From NCBI RefSeq assembly GCF_910596095.1, contig NC_056544.1, positions 7,952,655-8,016,654 of the forward strand: a stretch of 64,000 nt of DNA. The letters run 5' to 3'. Each line of letters begins with the position of its first letter. Within the stretch, counting starts at the first letter, position 1. Below the pieces are notes generated by a model that was given only the letters and a program-made list of their open reading frames with translations, made no database searches and had not been told where the DNA came from. Of the stretch, positions 41,431 to 54,600 are shown piece by piece. Source of the stretch: Thunnus maccoyii (taxonomy: Eukaryota; Chordata; Actinopteri; Scombriformes; Scombridae). A program made the position numbers and the translations under genes.

Positions 41431-42629
41431 ACAGACATGAAACAGCAACTTCGAGATGGTTTCCTAATCCTCTAATCTTTTTTAGGAGGACAACTCTGAG
41501 ATATGTCCTTAAACTCAGTGGATTTTGAAAGAATATTCAGATCCACTGCTTTGTGGAATTACTGCCACCCTTAAAAAATATAAAAGCAGAGAAAAATAAA
41601 CACTTCATTTAAATGGCTCCACTCTATATACTTCATCTTAATCCAATGAATCACATTTTTATGGATCTACAAGTGACCCATAAAGTTGAGGGTGTAAATT
41701 TAAAAAGATGGAGATCATTGAAATTCATGTAGGCTGTGTTATCTGATTAACATGCTAATAATAAAAGCTCATCACTCATTATATATAGCCTCTCATCATA
41801 CACCTGCAGTGGGTTCTGTGTTTTAAATTTAAGATGATAATACCATGATAGGAATATATATGAGGACAGATGGCATGCCATTTATTTGTAAGTTGCAATA
41901 TCATTACATGTGATGTGCTTTTCCTGCTTTACAGAAAACTGACCTTTAGAAATGACGAACATCACAGATCATGTGGACTGTGTACGGTGGCCTGACAAAA
42001 AAACAATATATATTGTAATAAATCTTGCTTTAGGTATGAATGTTAAATAACTGGACTGGCTGAAAAACTATTTCTGCCTCCACCTTTTTCCTAGCATGGT
42101 CCAGTGAGATCTGAGAACACCACACACTTACAACGATATACAGATAATATATAGACTCTTTATTTTACAAAGATTCATCAGACAACAGCATATTCTTAGT
42201 AAGACTAGCCAAGCTATAACATACCCCCATCAGACAGTGGCTTAGACGGGCAGACAACCCACGATGTGCATCAAGCACCGCTCCCCAGAACACAGTCCCA
42301 CTCTCTCGGCTCTCTTTTACCAGTTCACCATCTCAACGATCAAGGCCAGCTGAGAATGATCAACTCACAGAGTCTCTCTCTGTGGTGACAGTTCAAATCA
42401 GGTGAAACCCATTAGTATTTGATTAGTTGTAGAGCCTTCACAGAAAAATTACAACCCAACTTCACTACAATATCACATTTTCACAATCAAAATGAGTGTG
42501 TGCCAATGAATGAGAACAGATCTCAAAGTAAACATTTAAATCTAAGGTGATTTTTTGGCCATTTGTGTTGATCCAGTTGAGACACGTTGTAGGCTCAACA
42601 ATGACATGAGCTAATAAAGTTAGCAAACA
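41431..42629. other. Gene-free stretch
   Basis: AT-rich; nothing identified. Confidence 0.3.
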
Positions 42630-43045
42630 GTTAGCTATTTACACATACAGCAGACACAGAGCAACATTCAGCTGGAGTCGTGTTTGTGTTAAGCTGATGA
42701 ATGTCATTTTTTACTCTTCTTTTCACCCTGTTTCAGTCTCTACCATGTGCTGAGGAAAATATCTGTCTCTGTAACTGCTAGATGCTACATTATGTTCATC
42801 AGCTAGTTGCTAACTTCACACATTTGGTGCTGGGAAGGTATCATACAGCTTGTTTGTTTATGTGGATTTATTTAGCTGAAAATAGCTGTGAGATTGAAAC
42901 AAACCATAAAGTTACAGGCGGTAAAACCAAAACAATGAGCTAAAAGAGGCTAAAATGTTCAGTAGAGCTAAAACACTACAAGTTACTCCTTTACAGTACA
43001 CTTACTCCTGTGATCCATTGTTAATATATTGATTACAGCAGCTTT
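42630..43045. repeat. Interspersed repeat
   Basis: Fullest copy in the window of the family also at 3565-3800 and 19131-19410; ends TTGATTACAGCAGCTTTAAA. Confidence 0.65.
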
Positions 43046-45797
43046 AAAGGATCATTCTGGTGTATAAAAAAAATTGAATGATCCTTTAATATACCACCAT
43101 AAAAGATAGTGGGCTGGAAGTGAGTTCTCAGAAGTCTCAGCAGGAGATAAAGAACTCAGTCAGTCATTGTTTTTGAAGTATTAGGGTTCCTTTGTGCCGC
43201 AGTGTGGGAAAATAATGTGACATATGCACCTGTAGTACTTTTCACGTCACAGTACATCAATCTGGGTCTCTGCAGTGATGTAACCAACTGGATTAGCTCA
43301 TTTAAGGACAAGTGGAACTTGAAATCCTACAGGGTTTCTTATGTAGTCCATTACATACACACTCTTCCTAATATAGGCTGCTCGGCTGTGGTGAAATCCA
43401 GGTTTTGAAGGGCCCGCCTGGCCCCTGTACCCCAGCCAACCACACCCACCAAACACAGACAAAAAGGCCCTTGCTCTGGCGGAACGAACCGAGTTTGGCC
43501 CACTCATTGCGTTTGTTAGCCCCACAGAGACCCTGAATATAGAACAGCTATTCTATCTAATGAGGCAGAACTTCATGGCTGCCTCTATAAAACTGTCAGC
43601 CTTCTGTTCTCTGGCAACAAAGCCTGAATTTTTTAAAGTTTCACTCATTTTTTTTCCCAGTGACACACAAACTGTTAAGATGAATCGAACGCGGGCTTTT
43701 TCCTCTCGGTGACGCGAGACAAGTGTTGCAAACAAAGATGACTATGTGGAGAAATAGGGCGCTTAGACTGGAGGAGCGATCAAGAATAACGCCTCCGCAG
43801 GGAGAGCTTTTGATGACATGGGGTTGTAGTTTTATGAAATAGCCTACATTTGGCTTTGTGTCGAGGGTCTGTGAGGAATTGTGAGTGAGGATGTTTTCCT
43901 CCTCTTTTTATATTCTAATCTATGAAGATACTTCCTAGACCCAATACTAATTTGACTATTTCTCATTTATTGTGAGCGGAGATAATTGGGTGTTGCCTGC
44001 TGTGTGTGTTTGTGTGCCTGCAAGAATCTCTGTGTTTACATAGCTTGTTTTTTTTTTATCTTTGATGGCAATGGAGACTCAAAATGTAGCACGCTGACAG
44101 CGTTTCATAACTTTATCACTTGAAATTATAGTCCTGCAACCATAACACTTTTTATTTCTGCATTTTATAACACAGTGTGGAGTCAAAAGATTCTCTGTGC
44201 TGAATGCAGCTCTGGGATCAAAGATTTAACATCACATTTAGGGACTGTAGGAAAATTATTGAGGTGGTAAGGGAGTGTGACCGCTATGTTTCACTTTGTA
44301 AAAAAAAAAAAGCAAGTCATCCCCCAGGGTTTCATGTTTTCTTTAAACTCTCCACTTGACTGAGAGAGAAAAACTGCAAAAACCTCCCCACAACATGTCA
44401 GAATAATATGAGTGTTAAAAAAGTATAACTTGCCAATGTCCACATTAAAAAGCCCTGATTTATAGTCAGGAGTGTTGCACCTTTAAGAACCATTTTTGAT
44501 GTATTTATGTAACTATTAACGGTGTTGTAGAAGTCTTGAGTTTGCTAATTCAGAAACTCAGAGAGATACGGATATCTTAAGCAAAGATATTTACTGACAA
44601 ACACAAACTTGATCAATCAAGGAGAGAACAGTTACATATCAAAGTGCCGGTGTGGACACAGTGAAATGCCACATCAAGTCTGAAGGAGAGTTGTCTGCAT
44701 GCCTAGTTAAACCTCTCGCCCCATCCAGATTAGGATTCCTGCGTCGGCCTTGGCCCAAATCACAACACGTAGAACCCTCGCCATACTTGAACACCCGCTC
44801 CCCCTGGCAACAGCCTTGTGGAGAGACTGAGAGAGGTACGATTTGACCCAAGAAAGGACAACTGTCTGCCTTTTCTCTGTTTCATTTTCATAATCCTATG
44901 TATGAAAATTCTGTCAAAAACTGTATTGCAAAGGAGGGCCGCAATGAAATATAAATTTAGGACATGGAAAAAAATAAAAGACCCTATGCAGCTCTCCCAA
45001 AAAAGTCTGTCTAACCCACCGTCAAAATAATAATACCCTTCCCCTTTTCCAACCTCTACCCTCCTCTAACAATGTTCATACATTCCTTTATGTCTTTTTA
45101 AATATTTAAACTCAAATGACTACAAAAAAAGACACCATATGACTAAAGGGCAACGTCTCTTTGTGGTTGACTAAACTTTGATTGAAACTTCCTTATTTGG
45201 GGTCATCCATCAAGAGTGGTTTATTTGCATACCACGTTCCGCACATAAAATACAATTCAAAGTGCGCCGACAACAAACACAATATGAGGCGCGAGGACTT
45301 TGACACACCAGATCAGAGGGAAACACATCTGTGCTCTCTTTGACAGATATGCCTACTCATAAGTTGTCATGCAGCTGAATGTCTCGAGTGGTTCACTTCA
45401 GTAGCGTCTCATACTGGGCAGAGTGCGACTGATCCAGGAGATCTGAAACATAATTTTGTCCTTTAGTAGATAGCCTACTTTGTTGAGCACATTGTCTTTG
45501 CAACTTCGCCTCATTAGCCCTCTCATGGCCTGCATGAGCAATCAAGGCTGGGCTGCTGAAATATTGATTAGCTCTATAGTGAGCGGAGAGATATTTCAGT
45601 TTTTGTTTTTTTTGGTGTGAGGCGTTTTGGTGCATATAGACTATTTGTTGAATATAGTTATTTGTCTTCTGTGGTTGTTTACTCCTAAGGGAAAACAATG
45701 CCTTCCCTTCAAAGTCTCTCTGGCACATGCAGAGAGGACACACTGATCTCATAATGCTGTGGTTGTGCGCATGTACGCTGCAGCCTGCCTTCTGTGT

Positions 45798-45839
<42 letters not shown>

Positions 45840-45993
45840 AGCCTGTGCGCTGTATGGGTGTGTGTGTGTGCGTGGTGTCCCCTCATATTTTGCATTGTTT
45901 TATATGAGGCATGTGCTGTAACGTTCAAAGAGAATTATATAGTATTGTTTATGGAGGGTGAGTGCATAAACAGGGGAGCTTTAATGCTTTAAT
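43046..45993. other. Gene-free stretch
   Basis: Contains a GT run at 45798-45834. No gene or strong repeat recognised. 44640-44850 is open on both strands in short frames with no family resemblance. Confidence 0.35.
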
Positions 45994-46235
45994 GGGGTGG
46001 CTGTGGCTCAGAAGGTAGAGTGGGTTGTCCACTAATCAGAAGAGCGGCGGTTCGATCCCCGGCTCTTCCAGTCCATAAGGGGTGTCGAAGTGTCCTCGGG
46101 CAAGAACCCCAAATTGCTCCCAAAGGCTGTGCCATCAGTGTATGTGCGAATGAGTGAATGTTGACATGTAATGTAAGGTGCTTTGAGTGGTTGGAAGACT
46201 ACAAAAGCACCATAAAAATGCAGTTCATTTACCAT
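45994..46235 (+). mobile_element. tRNA-derived SINE
   Basis: tRNA-like head with box A (TGGCTCAGAAGG, 46004-46015) and box B (GGTTCGATCCC, 46049-46059), then a body CGAAGTGTCCTCGGGCAAGA and tail AAGGTGCTTTGAGTGGTTGG. A common teleost SINE layout. Not a functional tRNA gene. Confidence 0.85.
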
Positions 46236-47639
46236 CTGTGAGCTGGACTTGTGTCACCTGTACAGTCCTATTTAGTCACATTAATATAGCTCTCTGTCAC
46301 ACTCAGTGCAGTAACGCTGCAGGGACTTGAAACAGAAAGAAAGTAGAGAAAGATAGACATATAAGGTAAGATTGGAGAGGAGTGGGAGAGGAGATAAGAG
46401 AGAGGAATTACAAAGTGAGTGCAGAGTGGGAGTTCTGTTGCCTATCAAACAAGCAAGTTTAAGAAGCATTTCCACCTTGGCTGCTAATGCACTCGGTGAT
46501 TGTCTTGTGTGACTCATAGACTCTATAAAGTAGGTTAGTGGGTTATTGCTTAAAGTTAAAGAGCTAATAAGCCTCAAAATGTTTTTACTCATGATGGGAA
46601 TCATTCAGCAGTAAAGAAGTCTGTCGTAAAGTTTGTCTATGATAATGAAATGTATCATTAAAAATAAAATGTTATAAGCCCACAGAGCAAAAAAAGGCTT
46701 ATTTATTTGTCAGACTGCAGACCAAATCCTTTGATCTCATCAGGAGGAGTCATTTAGGCATTTTACCTCTCTGATCAGTATAAAGAAGACATCTGAGCAA
46801 AGCAGCGCCTGGAATTTTGACACATGACGGCGGATCTAACACCAGACCAGTAACGAGTGAAATAACAAAACACACATATCGTTATCATGTGACAGTTCCA
46901 TCCTGAGCCATCTCCATTTGATGAATGAAGACTATCATATGTGGTTGGTTGAAAGCTCAAGTTCAAGAATAAACTTCCATGCTCAAATATACTGTAAAAT
47001 TGTTGTAATAATTGTGTAAACAAAACTTTTTTTTTGATTGGCAGTGACTGTCTAACACTTGTCAGCTTTAAATAACTGTGTGTGATAGAGCTGTGGAGCA
47101 TCTGTTAAAAGTGTTTCTGATATAAACACTGCCCTAATGTTGATGATTTGACTGTCTTGCCACCTTTCTTGGTAATGCTATGTGTTATGCATCTGTTAAG
47201 GATGTATCTAATTCCTCATCTCAAGTATGTAAGGGACTGTATAAAAAAGATTAGGATGGAGTGGGTGCCTGATGTTTCACAAAAGCAAATCACTCCCCAG
47301 AGTTGTTAGTGTTCACTTTGGGCTTAGAATAAAGTGCAATTATTGGTACAACTCAGTTGATCCTTATTTAAACAAAAATGTCTCAATGCAACAACTATAA
47401 AGCCCCCAATACCTAATTAGAAGTGACATTTTGAGAAAAAAGACACAATAGGTTGCAAATGCTAGTAGTCCAAAACTACCAATATGTATGTTTGATTGAC
47501 AGATGTCATCAACTGTAGGAATTATGACAAAATTTGCATTTGGAGGAGGTTGGGGTGAATAACTGACTTAACAAAACAGAGGACTTTGCAACAGGAGACC
47601 GCTGTTTCGAGCTGTGAGTTTCACATTTCCAACTGCGAG
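46236..47639. other. Gene-free stretch
   Basis: AT-rich; no gene recognised. Confidence 0.3.
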
Positions 47640-49310
47640 TCAAGTCAAGTTTATTTATATAGCACATTTCATACGACAGGCGTAAACTCAATGTGCTTAA
47701 ACACAAAAGCAAAAAAAAAGATCACACATGACAAAAACATATAACATTATATTAACATTACATATATAAAACATGTAAGACAATATATAAAATTAGCAGG
47801 TAAGAAGGTATTACAATAAGGAGAGTATGATGAGAAGGTATTCTTCTTATTAATATTAAAAAGGAATAACAATAATAATACTGATTCTAAAATGAAGATT
47901 TTACCTGTTAACCACACACTTCAAACCTAACTAAAAGCTTGCGAAAAAATATGTTTTTAGTCTGCTTTTAAAAGAAGACACTGTTGTAGCAGACCAGAGC
48001 CCATGTGATAGAGAATTCCAGAGCGTAGGACCACAATGACTGAAGGCATTATGAGCTGATTCAGAGTTTATTCTCGGTATAGTGAGGAGACCTTTATTTG
48101 ATGATCTCAGGGGTCTGTCTGGTGTATATTCAGAGAGCATGTCAATGACGTAGGAGGGAGCTATGTCGTTCATAGCTTTAAAAATAATAAGAAGTATTTT
48201 AAAATTAATTCTTTGTTTTACTGGGAGCCAGTGAAGAGAAGTTCAAATAGGAATGATGTGTTCACACCGAATGGTTTTAGTTAATACTCTGGCTGCTGGA
48301 GTTTATTTAAAACCTGCTTTGCCGTTCTGGCAAAAAGTGCATTACAATAATCTAGTCGACTGGAAATAAAATAATAATTTATTAATAATAATAATGCACA
48401 AACCAACTTTCCTGAATCTGACTGTGATAGGAAAGATCTAACTTTAGATATATTTCAAAGATGATAAAAAAGCAGAGAGCACAGAGAGCTACGATCAGCA
48501 TCCAAAATCACACCCAGGTTTTTTTTACATGCTCACAGGGTTTTACTGACAGGGGAGTTAACACAGAGCAAATCTGGTGCCTCAAAGCCTTTGGACCTGC
48601 TAAAAGAATCTTTGTTTTGTCTTCATTTAGCTGTAAGCAAATTTTGGCCATCCTATATTTGACATCAGTAATGCACTGGATGAGATCATTCACTGGGTTA
48701 AAGTGGTTGGCAGAAACAGATATGTATAACTGTGTGTTGTCAGCATAGGAGTGATATGATATGTTGTATTGTTGAGTGATGGACTCAAGTGGGAACATAT
48801 ATAAATTAAACAGCAGAGGACCAAGAATTGACCCTTGAGGGACCCCATATGGAATGCTGACTTCATCTGATTCAAAGTTACCAAGAGAAACAGAGAAAGA
48901 TCTACCAGTAAGGTATGAAGAAAGCCAGTTAAGAACAGTGCCTCTAAGGCCTAAACAGTGTTCAAGGCGCTGAAGGAGAATTACATGGTCAACTGTATTG
49001 AAGGCAGCACTGAGGTCGAGAAGTACCACAACAGAAACTTTATGGTTGTCAGAGCTAATTTTAAGATCATTCACAACTCTGACCAGGACAGTTTCTGTAC
49101 TGTGGTTGACTCTAAAACCATACTGGTGAACATCAAATAAATTGTTATGTGACAGATTTATGTGCAATTGTTGATATACAACATTTTCAAGAATTTTTCC
49201 ATGGAATGGTAGGTTTGAGATTGGTCTATAGTTCTCAGGGACAAATGGATCAAGATTGCTCTTCTTTAACAACAGTGTTATGATACCATGTTTGAGAACT
49301 GTAGGGAAGA
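47640..49310 (-). mobile_element. 5'-truncated L2-type LINE
   Basis: Minus strand. 49272-48508 is a reverse-transcriptase core: NYRPISNLPF, HSTETVLVRVVNDL, VVLLDLSAAFNTVDH, GVPQGSILGPLLFNLYM. The active-site motif reads YADN instead of YADD, so the enzyme is dead. 48173-47931 holds the C-terminal NAFSHCGPTLWNSL and SSFKSRLKTYFF. The 3' end is the typical AAGTCAAGTTTATTTATATA (plus strand, 47640). Frames are broken between the parts. Confidence 0.88.
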
Positions 49311-49540
49311 GTCAAAACTCGTCCCCTAACCTTAACCACATTATTATTACTGTAACCATGATGACGAAGGTCGTCTTACCTTAAGGAGGTAGTAAGTTCA
49401 ACCCAAACCACGTTTCCCTTTGTGTCCCATTTGGGAAACCTACCCTTATCTTTCCCTAAACCTAACCAAGTGGTTTTTGTGCCTAAACCTAACAAGACCT
49501 TAACCACAGCGTTGTCACACCATAAAACATTGTTATTTTA
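49311..49540. repeat. CCTAAACCTAACC-type repeat region
   Basis: CCTAAACCTAACCAAGTGGT with CCTAAACCTAAC again, a degenerate repeat common in fish DNA. Confidence 0.5.
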
Positions 49541-49923
49541 TAACAGTGATTTGTAAATTTGGAAAACACAGAGAAATGATGTCCTGCTGATAACTGCCAA
49601 AAGAGATTAGAAAATGCTATTATGTGTTGTTTTAGACAGCTTGGAAAAACAACTTATTTGGTCATTTAATTTGGAGGACCTGACATTTCAATACTGATGG
49701 CAATATTTTTAGTGAAAGTAAAAATTACCCTCACCCTTTTCTGTCCCGCCTTCCCCTACTATAATTTTGTTACACTTCTCTGTCTTCCCTATAGATCACT
49801 ATAAGCCCCAGACAATGTCCAATTGATTGACAGATTATCAGAGGCATTTATGGCTACCAAACTGCATTTGGCTACACATCAACTCCACACAACTAATGGA
49901 GCTCATCTGCATGCTGGTGCCTA

Positions 49924-49950
49924 TTTTTTTTTTTTTTTTTTTTTTTTTTT
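49924..49950. repeat. Poly(T) run
   Basis: About 27 consecutive T. Confidence 0.95.
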
Positions 49951-50120
49951 GAATACACACGCAGGACCTTGCAAAGAGGAGAGAAGAAGGGGAGACATAA
50001 CTTCACATGAGTGATATCCAGACGTCTGCCATTCCCTCCCTCCATGCTTCTCTTAACTCATCCACCCCCATCTGTTCATCCAAGGCACAGCGCAATCTGG
50101 CTCCCTGCAACCATCAGGTG

Positions 50121-50230
<110 letters not shown>

Positions 50231-50559
50231 TACACACGAACAGCCCCAAGCCTTTCATTAGCGCACACTCTAACTTTTAGTTCATGTTTGTTTTTAAAGT
50301 AAGGAAATAAGGATGTGGTAGAAACTTGTTTTCACAAAACATCTTCAAACCAGATACAATCATCTAATTCTTTGCCTCAGGATCTCCAACTAGACTTAAG
50401 CAGGGGCAAAGTTGGTCCAATGTTACTCCCCATATATCGTCCCTTTATTCGGACTTGATGTGTGAATCTTTATGTGCGCTCCTCCTGACCTCCCCTGAAT
50501 CTTGCTCCAGAATGCCAGTGATGGAAACAGCTCTAGACAAAAGCGGATAAGATTCAAAA

Positions 50560-50780
50560 GCAGTGAAAGGAAGAATGAGAGGGGAAGGTGGGGGAAGTTC
50601 GGAGGGAAAGGGGCCGTGCGAGCTTTTAAATCATCATTGGAAAGTCATTAGAAAGCTGGCGGGGCCGGGCGGAGACGGCCGCACAGATTGCGCGCTCCCG
50701 AGCACAATACTGGTAATGAAGTGGAAGCGAAGAGGGAGTGTCCCAGGACAGATTTCTTTGCACTAGTTACTCTACTGGCC
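50560..50780. promoter_or_regulatory. GC-rich candidate regulatory element
   Basis: CpG-containing, non-repetitive (AGCTTTTAAATCATCATTGG, GGGCGGAGACGG). Inference from composition only. Confidence 0.28.
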
Positions 50781-51349
50781 CTAAAGTTTCCCCACAATCT
50801 GTGTGTGGGGTGTAAAACGCTGCATTCATGAGATGTTAACCGTTTTGTTTGTCGGGAGGAATTTATTCAAAGTGTTGCAGCAATCAGCGACAGATGGGCT
50901 GGAAGGTGATGGATCAGAGCAGGAGTTAACTAAGAGAAAAGGAGATGGAGAAAAGAGAATAAATGTTTAATGTAACTGGACGTTATCAATCTGGTGGCAC
51001 TCTGGTGCCAGTCCATGCCTGCTGCTCCATTCAGATCTGGCCCACTTCGGTTCACTGCCTGTTGCAGTGTAGACTATTGGCCCCCTGTTGAATGTCCATC
51101 CCATTACTTTATTCTTACTTAATGTTGATTTCCTCATATTTCCAATGCAGTTTCACCTGATGGTCATTAAACAATCTTATTTCACTTATTTAGGGACTGT
51201 AAGAAAATGATCAGAGCAGGAGAGGGGATCAGAAAAGGGCCATGTTGTTGTACTTTATCTACAGATGAATCTACAGATTAAGATGGACTGCATGATTAAA
51301 CAAGTTGAATCAATGTGACTTATATTATTCTGACATGATAGACATTGAC

Positions 51350-51560
51350 AAACATTGACTGGTTCCAGTTTGCCCTGTAAGAGAATTTGCTGCTTTTCTT
51401 TGTCTTAGTTAACTATAGCTGCAGCATTTCTTTAGGTTTTGGACTGTTGGACAGACAAAACAAGACATTTTAGATGTCTCCATGGACTCTGGGAAGTTGT
51501 GAATGGATAGATAGATAGATAGATTGATACTTAATCAATCCTGGAGAGAAATTAATAAAG

Positions 51561-51632
<72 letters not shown>

Positions 51633-51788
51633 CATTCACAACTTCCCAGAGTCCATGGAGACATCTAAAATGTCTTGTTTTGTCTGACCAACAGTCCAAG
51701 ACCTAAAGAAATGCTGCAGCTATAGTTAACTAAGACAAAGAAAAGCAGCAAATTCTCTTACAGGACATACTGGAACCAGTCAATGTTT
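51350..51788. repeat. Long inverted repeat with tetranucleotide core
   Basis: Arms 51350-51527 and about 51611-51788 are reverse complements with about four mismatches in 178 bases. The centre holds GATA/TATC tetranucleotides (about 18 TATC units, 51561-51632) and TTAATCAATCCTGGAGAGAA. Arms contain pieces of the repeat family at 6362-6672. Confidence 0.9.
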
Positions 51789-51899
51789 GGCATTTTGCCT
51801 AAAAATGACTCAATTGATGAATCAATCAAAATAGTTGCAGATTATTTATTTATTTATTTGTCAATCAACTAATGGTTTAATCATTTCAGCTCCAGAAAA

Positions 51900-52230
51900 C
51901 ATAATAGCCCCCAGGGAGAGCTTTTTTTTTTTTTTTTTTTAACATTCAACCCCCTTTTACACCCTGTTAATTTTTGTGCAGTCCCTTAAAGTTAGTTACA
52001 GAGAAACTTTTTGTCACTTTGAGCCTATTAAAAATAACTATAGCAACTTAACAATTCACTATTTAAAGTGGATCTTTCACTGTGAACTGTTATGACCCTA
52101 ACAGACTCGTAGTCTCAGCCTTCAATCTTTATTCTTTACCGTGTAGGGGCCACACACAAGGGTCTGATTAACCTGCACACCACTTTATCATGTATTCCAT
52201 TTCGATACGAGTTTAGGAATAATACAGGTT
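51900..52230. other. Gene-free stretch
   Basis: Poly(T) at 51921-51940; otherwise nothing seen. Confidence 0.35.
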
Positions 52231-52500
52231 GAATGAGCGCATCTACCCACTATAAGTGAAGTGCCATCCTCTCTTTAAGACCTCTATACAGGGCCGTGAC
52301 ACAAGTTCCTCAAGTGTCGCGCTCTCGAGCTGATGGGCGCACTCATTCCTAATCATTTTCATCAATAGTGTAGAGGATGAGGCCATCACCCAGACGAGCC
52401 CTGGAGATCTCCGGTGGAGAGGCGATAATTGGATAATTAGTGCTGGGAACCAATTAGGACTATGCGCTTGTGATGGCACGCGAGTTAAGCAAAGGTTAGC
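52231..52500. promoter_or_regulatory. Candidate conserved regulatory element
   Basis: No simple repeats. CpG-containing, and three homeodomain-type TAATT/AATTA cores within 52424-52458 (GATAATTGGATAATTAG, CCAATTAGG). About 3.3 kb upstream of the pcdh8 promoter. Inference. Confidence 0.35.
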
Positions 52501-52506
52501 TGAGGA

Positions 52507-52566
52507 GGGGGGGGGGGATGGGGCGGGGGAGTAAAGGGGGTTCAGCGCTCTGATCGATTATCTTAG

Positions 52567-52621
<55 letters not shown>

Positions 52622-52625
52622 ACAC
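52507..52625. repeat. G11, C40 and CA runs
   Basis: Eleven G at 52507-52517, forty C at 52568-52607, then CA units to 52625. Confidence 0.95.
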
Positions 52626-52679
52626 GTACATCTTCTCTTTCTCACCCTCCTGCTCTGTCTCCCCACTTTCTCCTTCAAC

Positions 52680-54329
52680 CGCTTATCTGGTGGACAAAAG
52701 ACACCAAATCGCCTATTTCCATCTCAATGAGTTAAGCCCCAACAAGAGGCAGGGATCGGGCGACCAGCTTCAGACCCCAAATACCCGGCGATCACTAGAG
52801 CAAATGGGACCACAATGCTGAAGAAAAGAAAGAAAGAGGGAGAGGGAGGGAGAGAAGGGGGGGTCCTCAAAAGATATATTTATATATGTTAAAGAAAATG
52901 CTAATATGGCCCGTGAAGAATAGAGGGGGTTTCAGAGACTCTCTCTAATTCTACTATTGTTGAACTCGCGTGCAGACGGGCGAGATTGACACGGTGATCA
53001 CGTGAGAGAATTATTTTTTTTTTTAGGTGTATGTGTCCTTCAACTGACAGCTTTGCTTTGGGGGCTGAGGATGCAAAAGCCTGTCCAACATTGTCTTTGT
53101 AACGCACGCGCACATGCACGTGCGTAAAGTTTAATCCGCGAGGCGAGACTCAACATAGTGTAATTTGCTTTTGATTGCATGTGTCTTTCTGTGTCTGTGT
53201 GTGTGTGTATGTGTGTGTTTGAGTTAGAGAATGCTGTATTAGCGGTATTAGAGTCCGGTGTGCTCTAAACACATAAAGAAATGAGAAGAAACAGGAGGAA
53301 TAAAAACAGCCCCGCAGTCAGCACATTATTACTGTGCCTCAGTATATCCTCTCTGCCTTCAGAATAGGCTCTTCACAAAGCTTTTGACTGAATAAAGGAT
53401 CTTCTGGATCCGACTTAATGTTGCTGCTGAAACAAATTCAGAGTTACATTATCTTCATATTATAATTGACATTTCAGTATTACTTTGCTCCCTTTGTAAT
53501 ATTGTGACTAATAGTTTATTCATGGCAATAAATCATTAACTAGCTCAGTTACAAGACATTAATTAGAACACATTTTAGGATGCTAGGTTGTGAAAATCAC
53601 TATAGCTGGTGTTTCTTTGTTCCTTCCTTCTATGTTCCTTTCTATTATGTAATAACGCAGTTATAAATGATAGTAGTCCATTAATAAATGCTTAACACGT
53701 TGTTAATAAATGGATTCTTCCAGTATGTAAGTGGTCATACAGTCCAATATGAGTTCACAACCTGGCAACCCAAAAGTTGCAGTTATTATTATACAGATCT
53801 ATAAAGCTAGAGTAAATGATTAGCCTAATTAATTATTAATAAAGCCTTTATGAGGAATCTCTTATTAGAAGGCAGATATCACTCCCATGAAGACTTGGCT
53901 GTGATTTATGTCTTATAAGTGACCTATAAAGTTGTATTATGGTGTATTAACCTTATTTAAAGCCGTTAGTTACAACATATAAAGCTAAAGGGTGCCTTAA
54001 TGGAAAGGAATATTTCTCTTAACACTCTAGAGTTTTGCTGTGGTGTCCTTAATTACTCACAGGATGATAACTCCTTATCGTTTAGGACAGGCCTGACTGT
54101 GTCTAACTATGCAAGCTGCTTGACTGGATGTTGTCCATTCAGGTGTCTCCTATTTGACTTTCTGTGGCAGATGGGTTCTTTATAGAACATGCCAACTGAT
54201 ATTAGCTTCTACTGCAAGGCAAGTGTTGCCCCTGAAAAAGGTGGTTGTGTGCGTGCGAGGGGAGGAGAGGAGGAGGAGGAGGGGGGATGAATGTGGAGGA
54301 GAGGGGAAAGAGAGAAAGAGAGACTGAGT
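52680..54329. other. Gene-free stretch upstream of pcdh8
   Basis: 52690-52820 is non-repetitive with CpG (GGCAGGGATCGGGCGACCAG) and could be regulatory. The rest is AT-rich with short GT runs at 53198-53218. No gene. Confidence 0.35.
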
Positions 54330-54600
54330 CCAATGGGAAGAATGAGAAAATCTCTTAAAGAGCCGTGACGGGGCCCCGGCCGCTCTCTAAATGTATTTTA
54401 ATAGGAGAGACCCTGATGTCCAGGGCAATTCATCTCCCATCTCCATGTAATGAAAGGAGCCGTGGCCGGGACCGGGGCAGGTCTGAGGAAGGGGGGAGAG
54501 TGGGGATGGAGGGATGGTACAAAGGCTGCATGTGGCTTTGCCTCATTATGCTGCAGTTAGGCGGAGGACTGCATGGAGGCAGCGGGGGTTAGGGTCCCCA
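54330..54600. promoter_or_regulatory. GC-rich candidate regulatory element
   Basis: AAATCTCTTAAAGAGCCGTG, CCCCGGCCGCTCTCTAAATG and GGAGCCGTGGCCGGGACCGG lie within 150 bases, unlike the surroundings. Inference. Confidence 0.3.

Noticed and set aside
44639-44851. Overlapping ORFs on both strands
   Set aside because: Short, no family resemblance, no splice or regulatory context.
45994-46070. tRNA gene
   Set aside because: Box A and B are present, but the fold is degraded and it continues into a SINE body.
51524-51640. CRISPR-like array
   Set aside because: It is a TATC tetranucleotide microsatellite in a eukaryotic genome, with no spacers.
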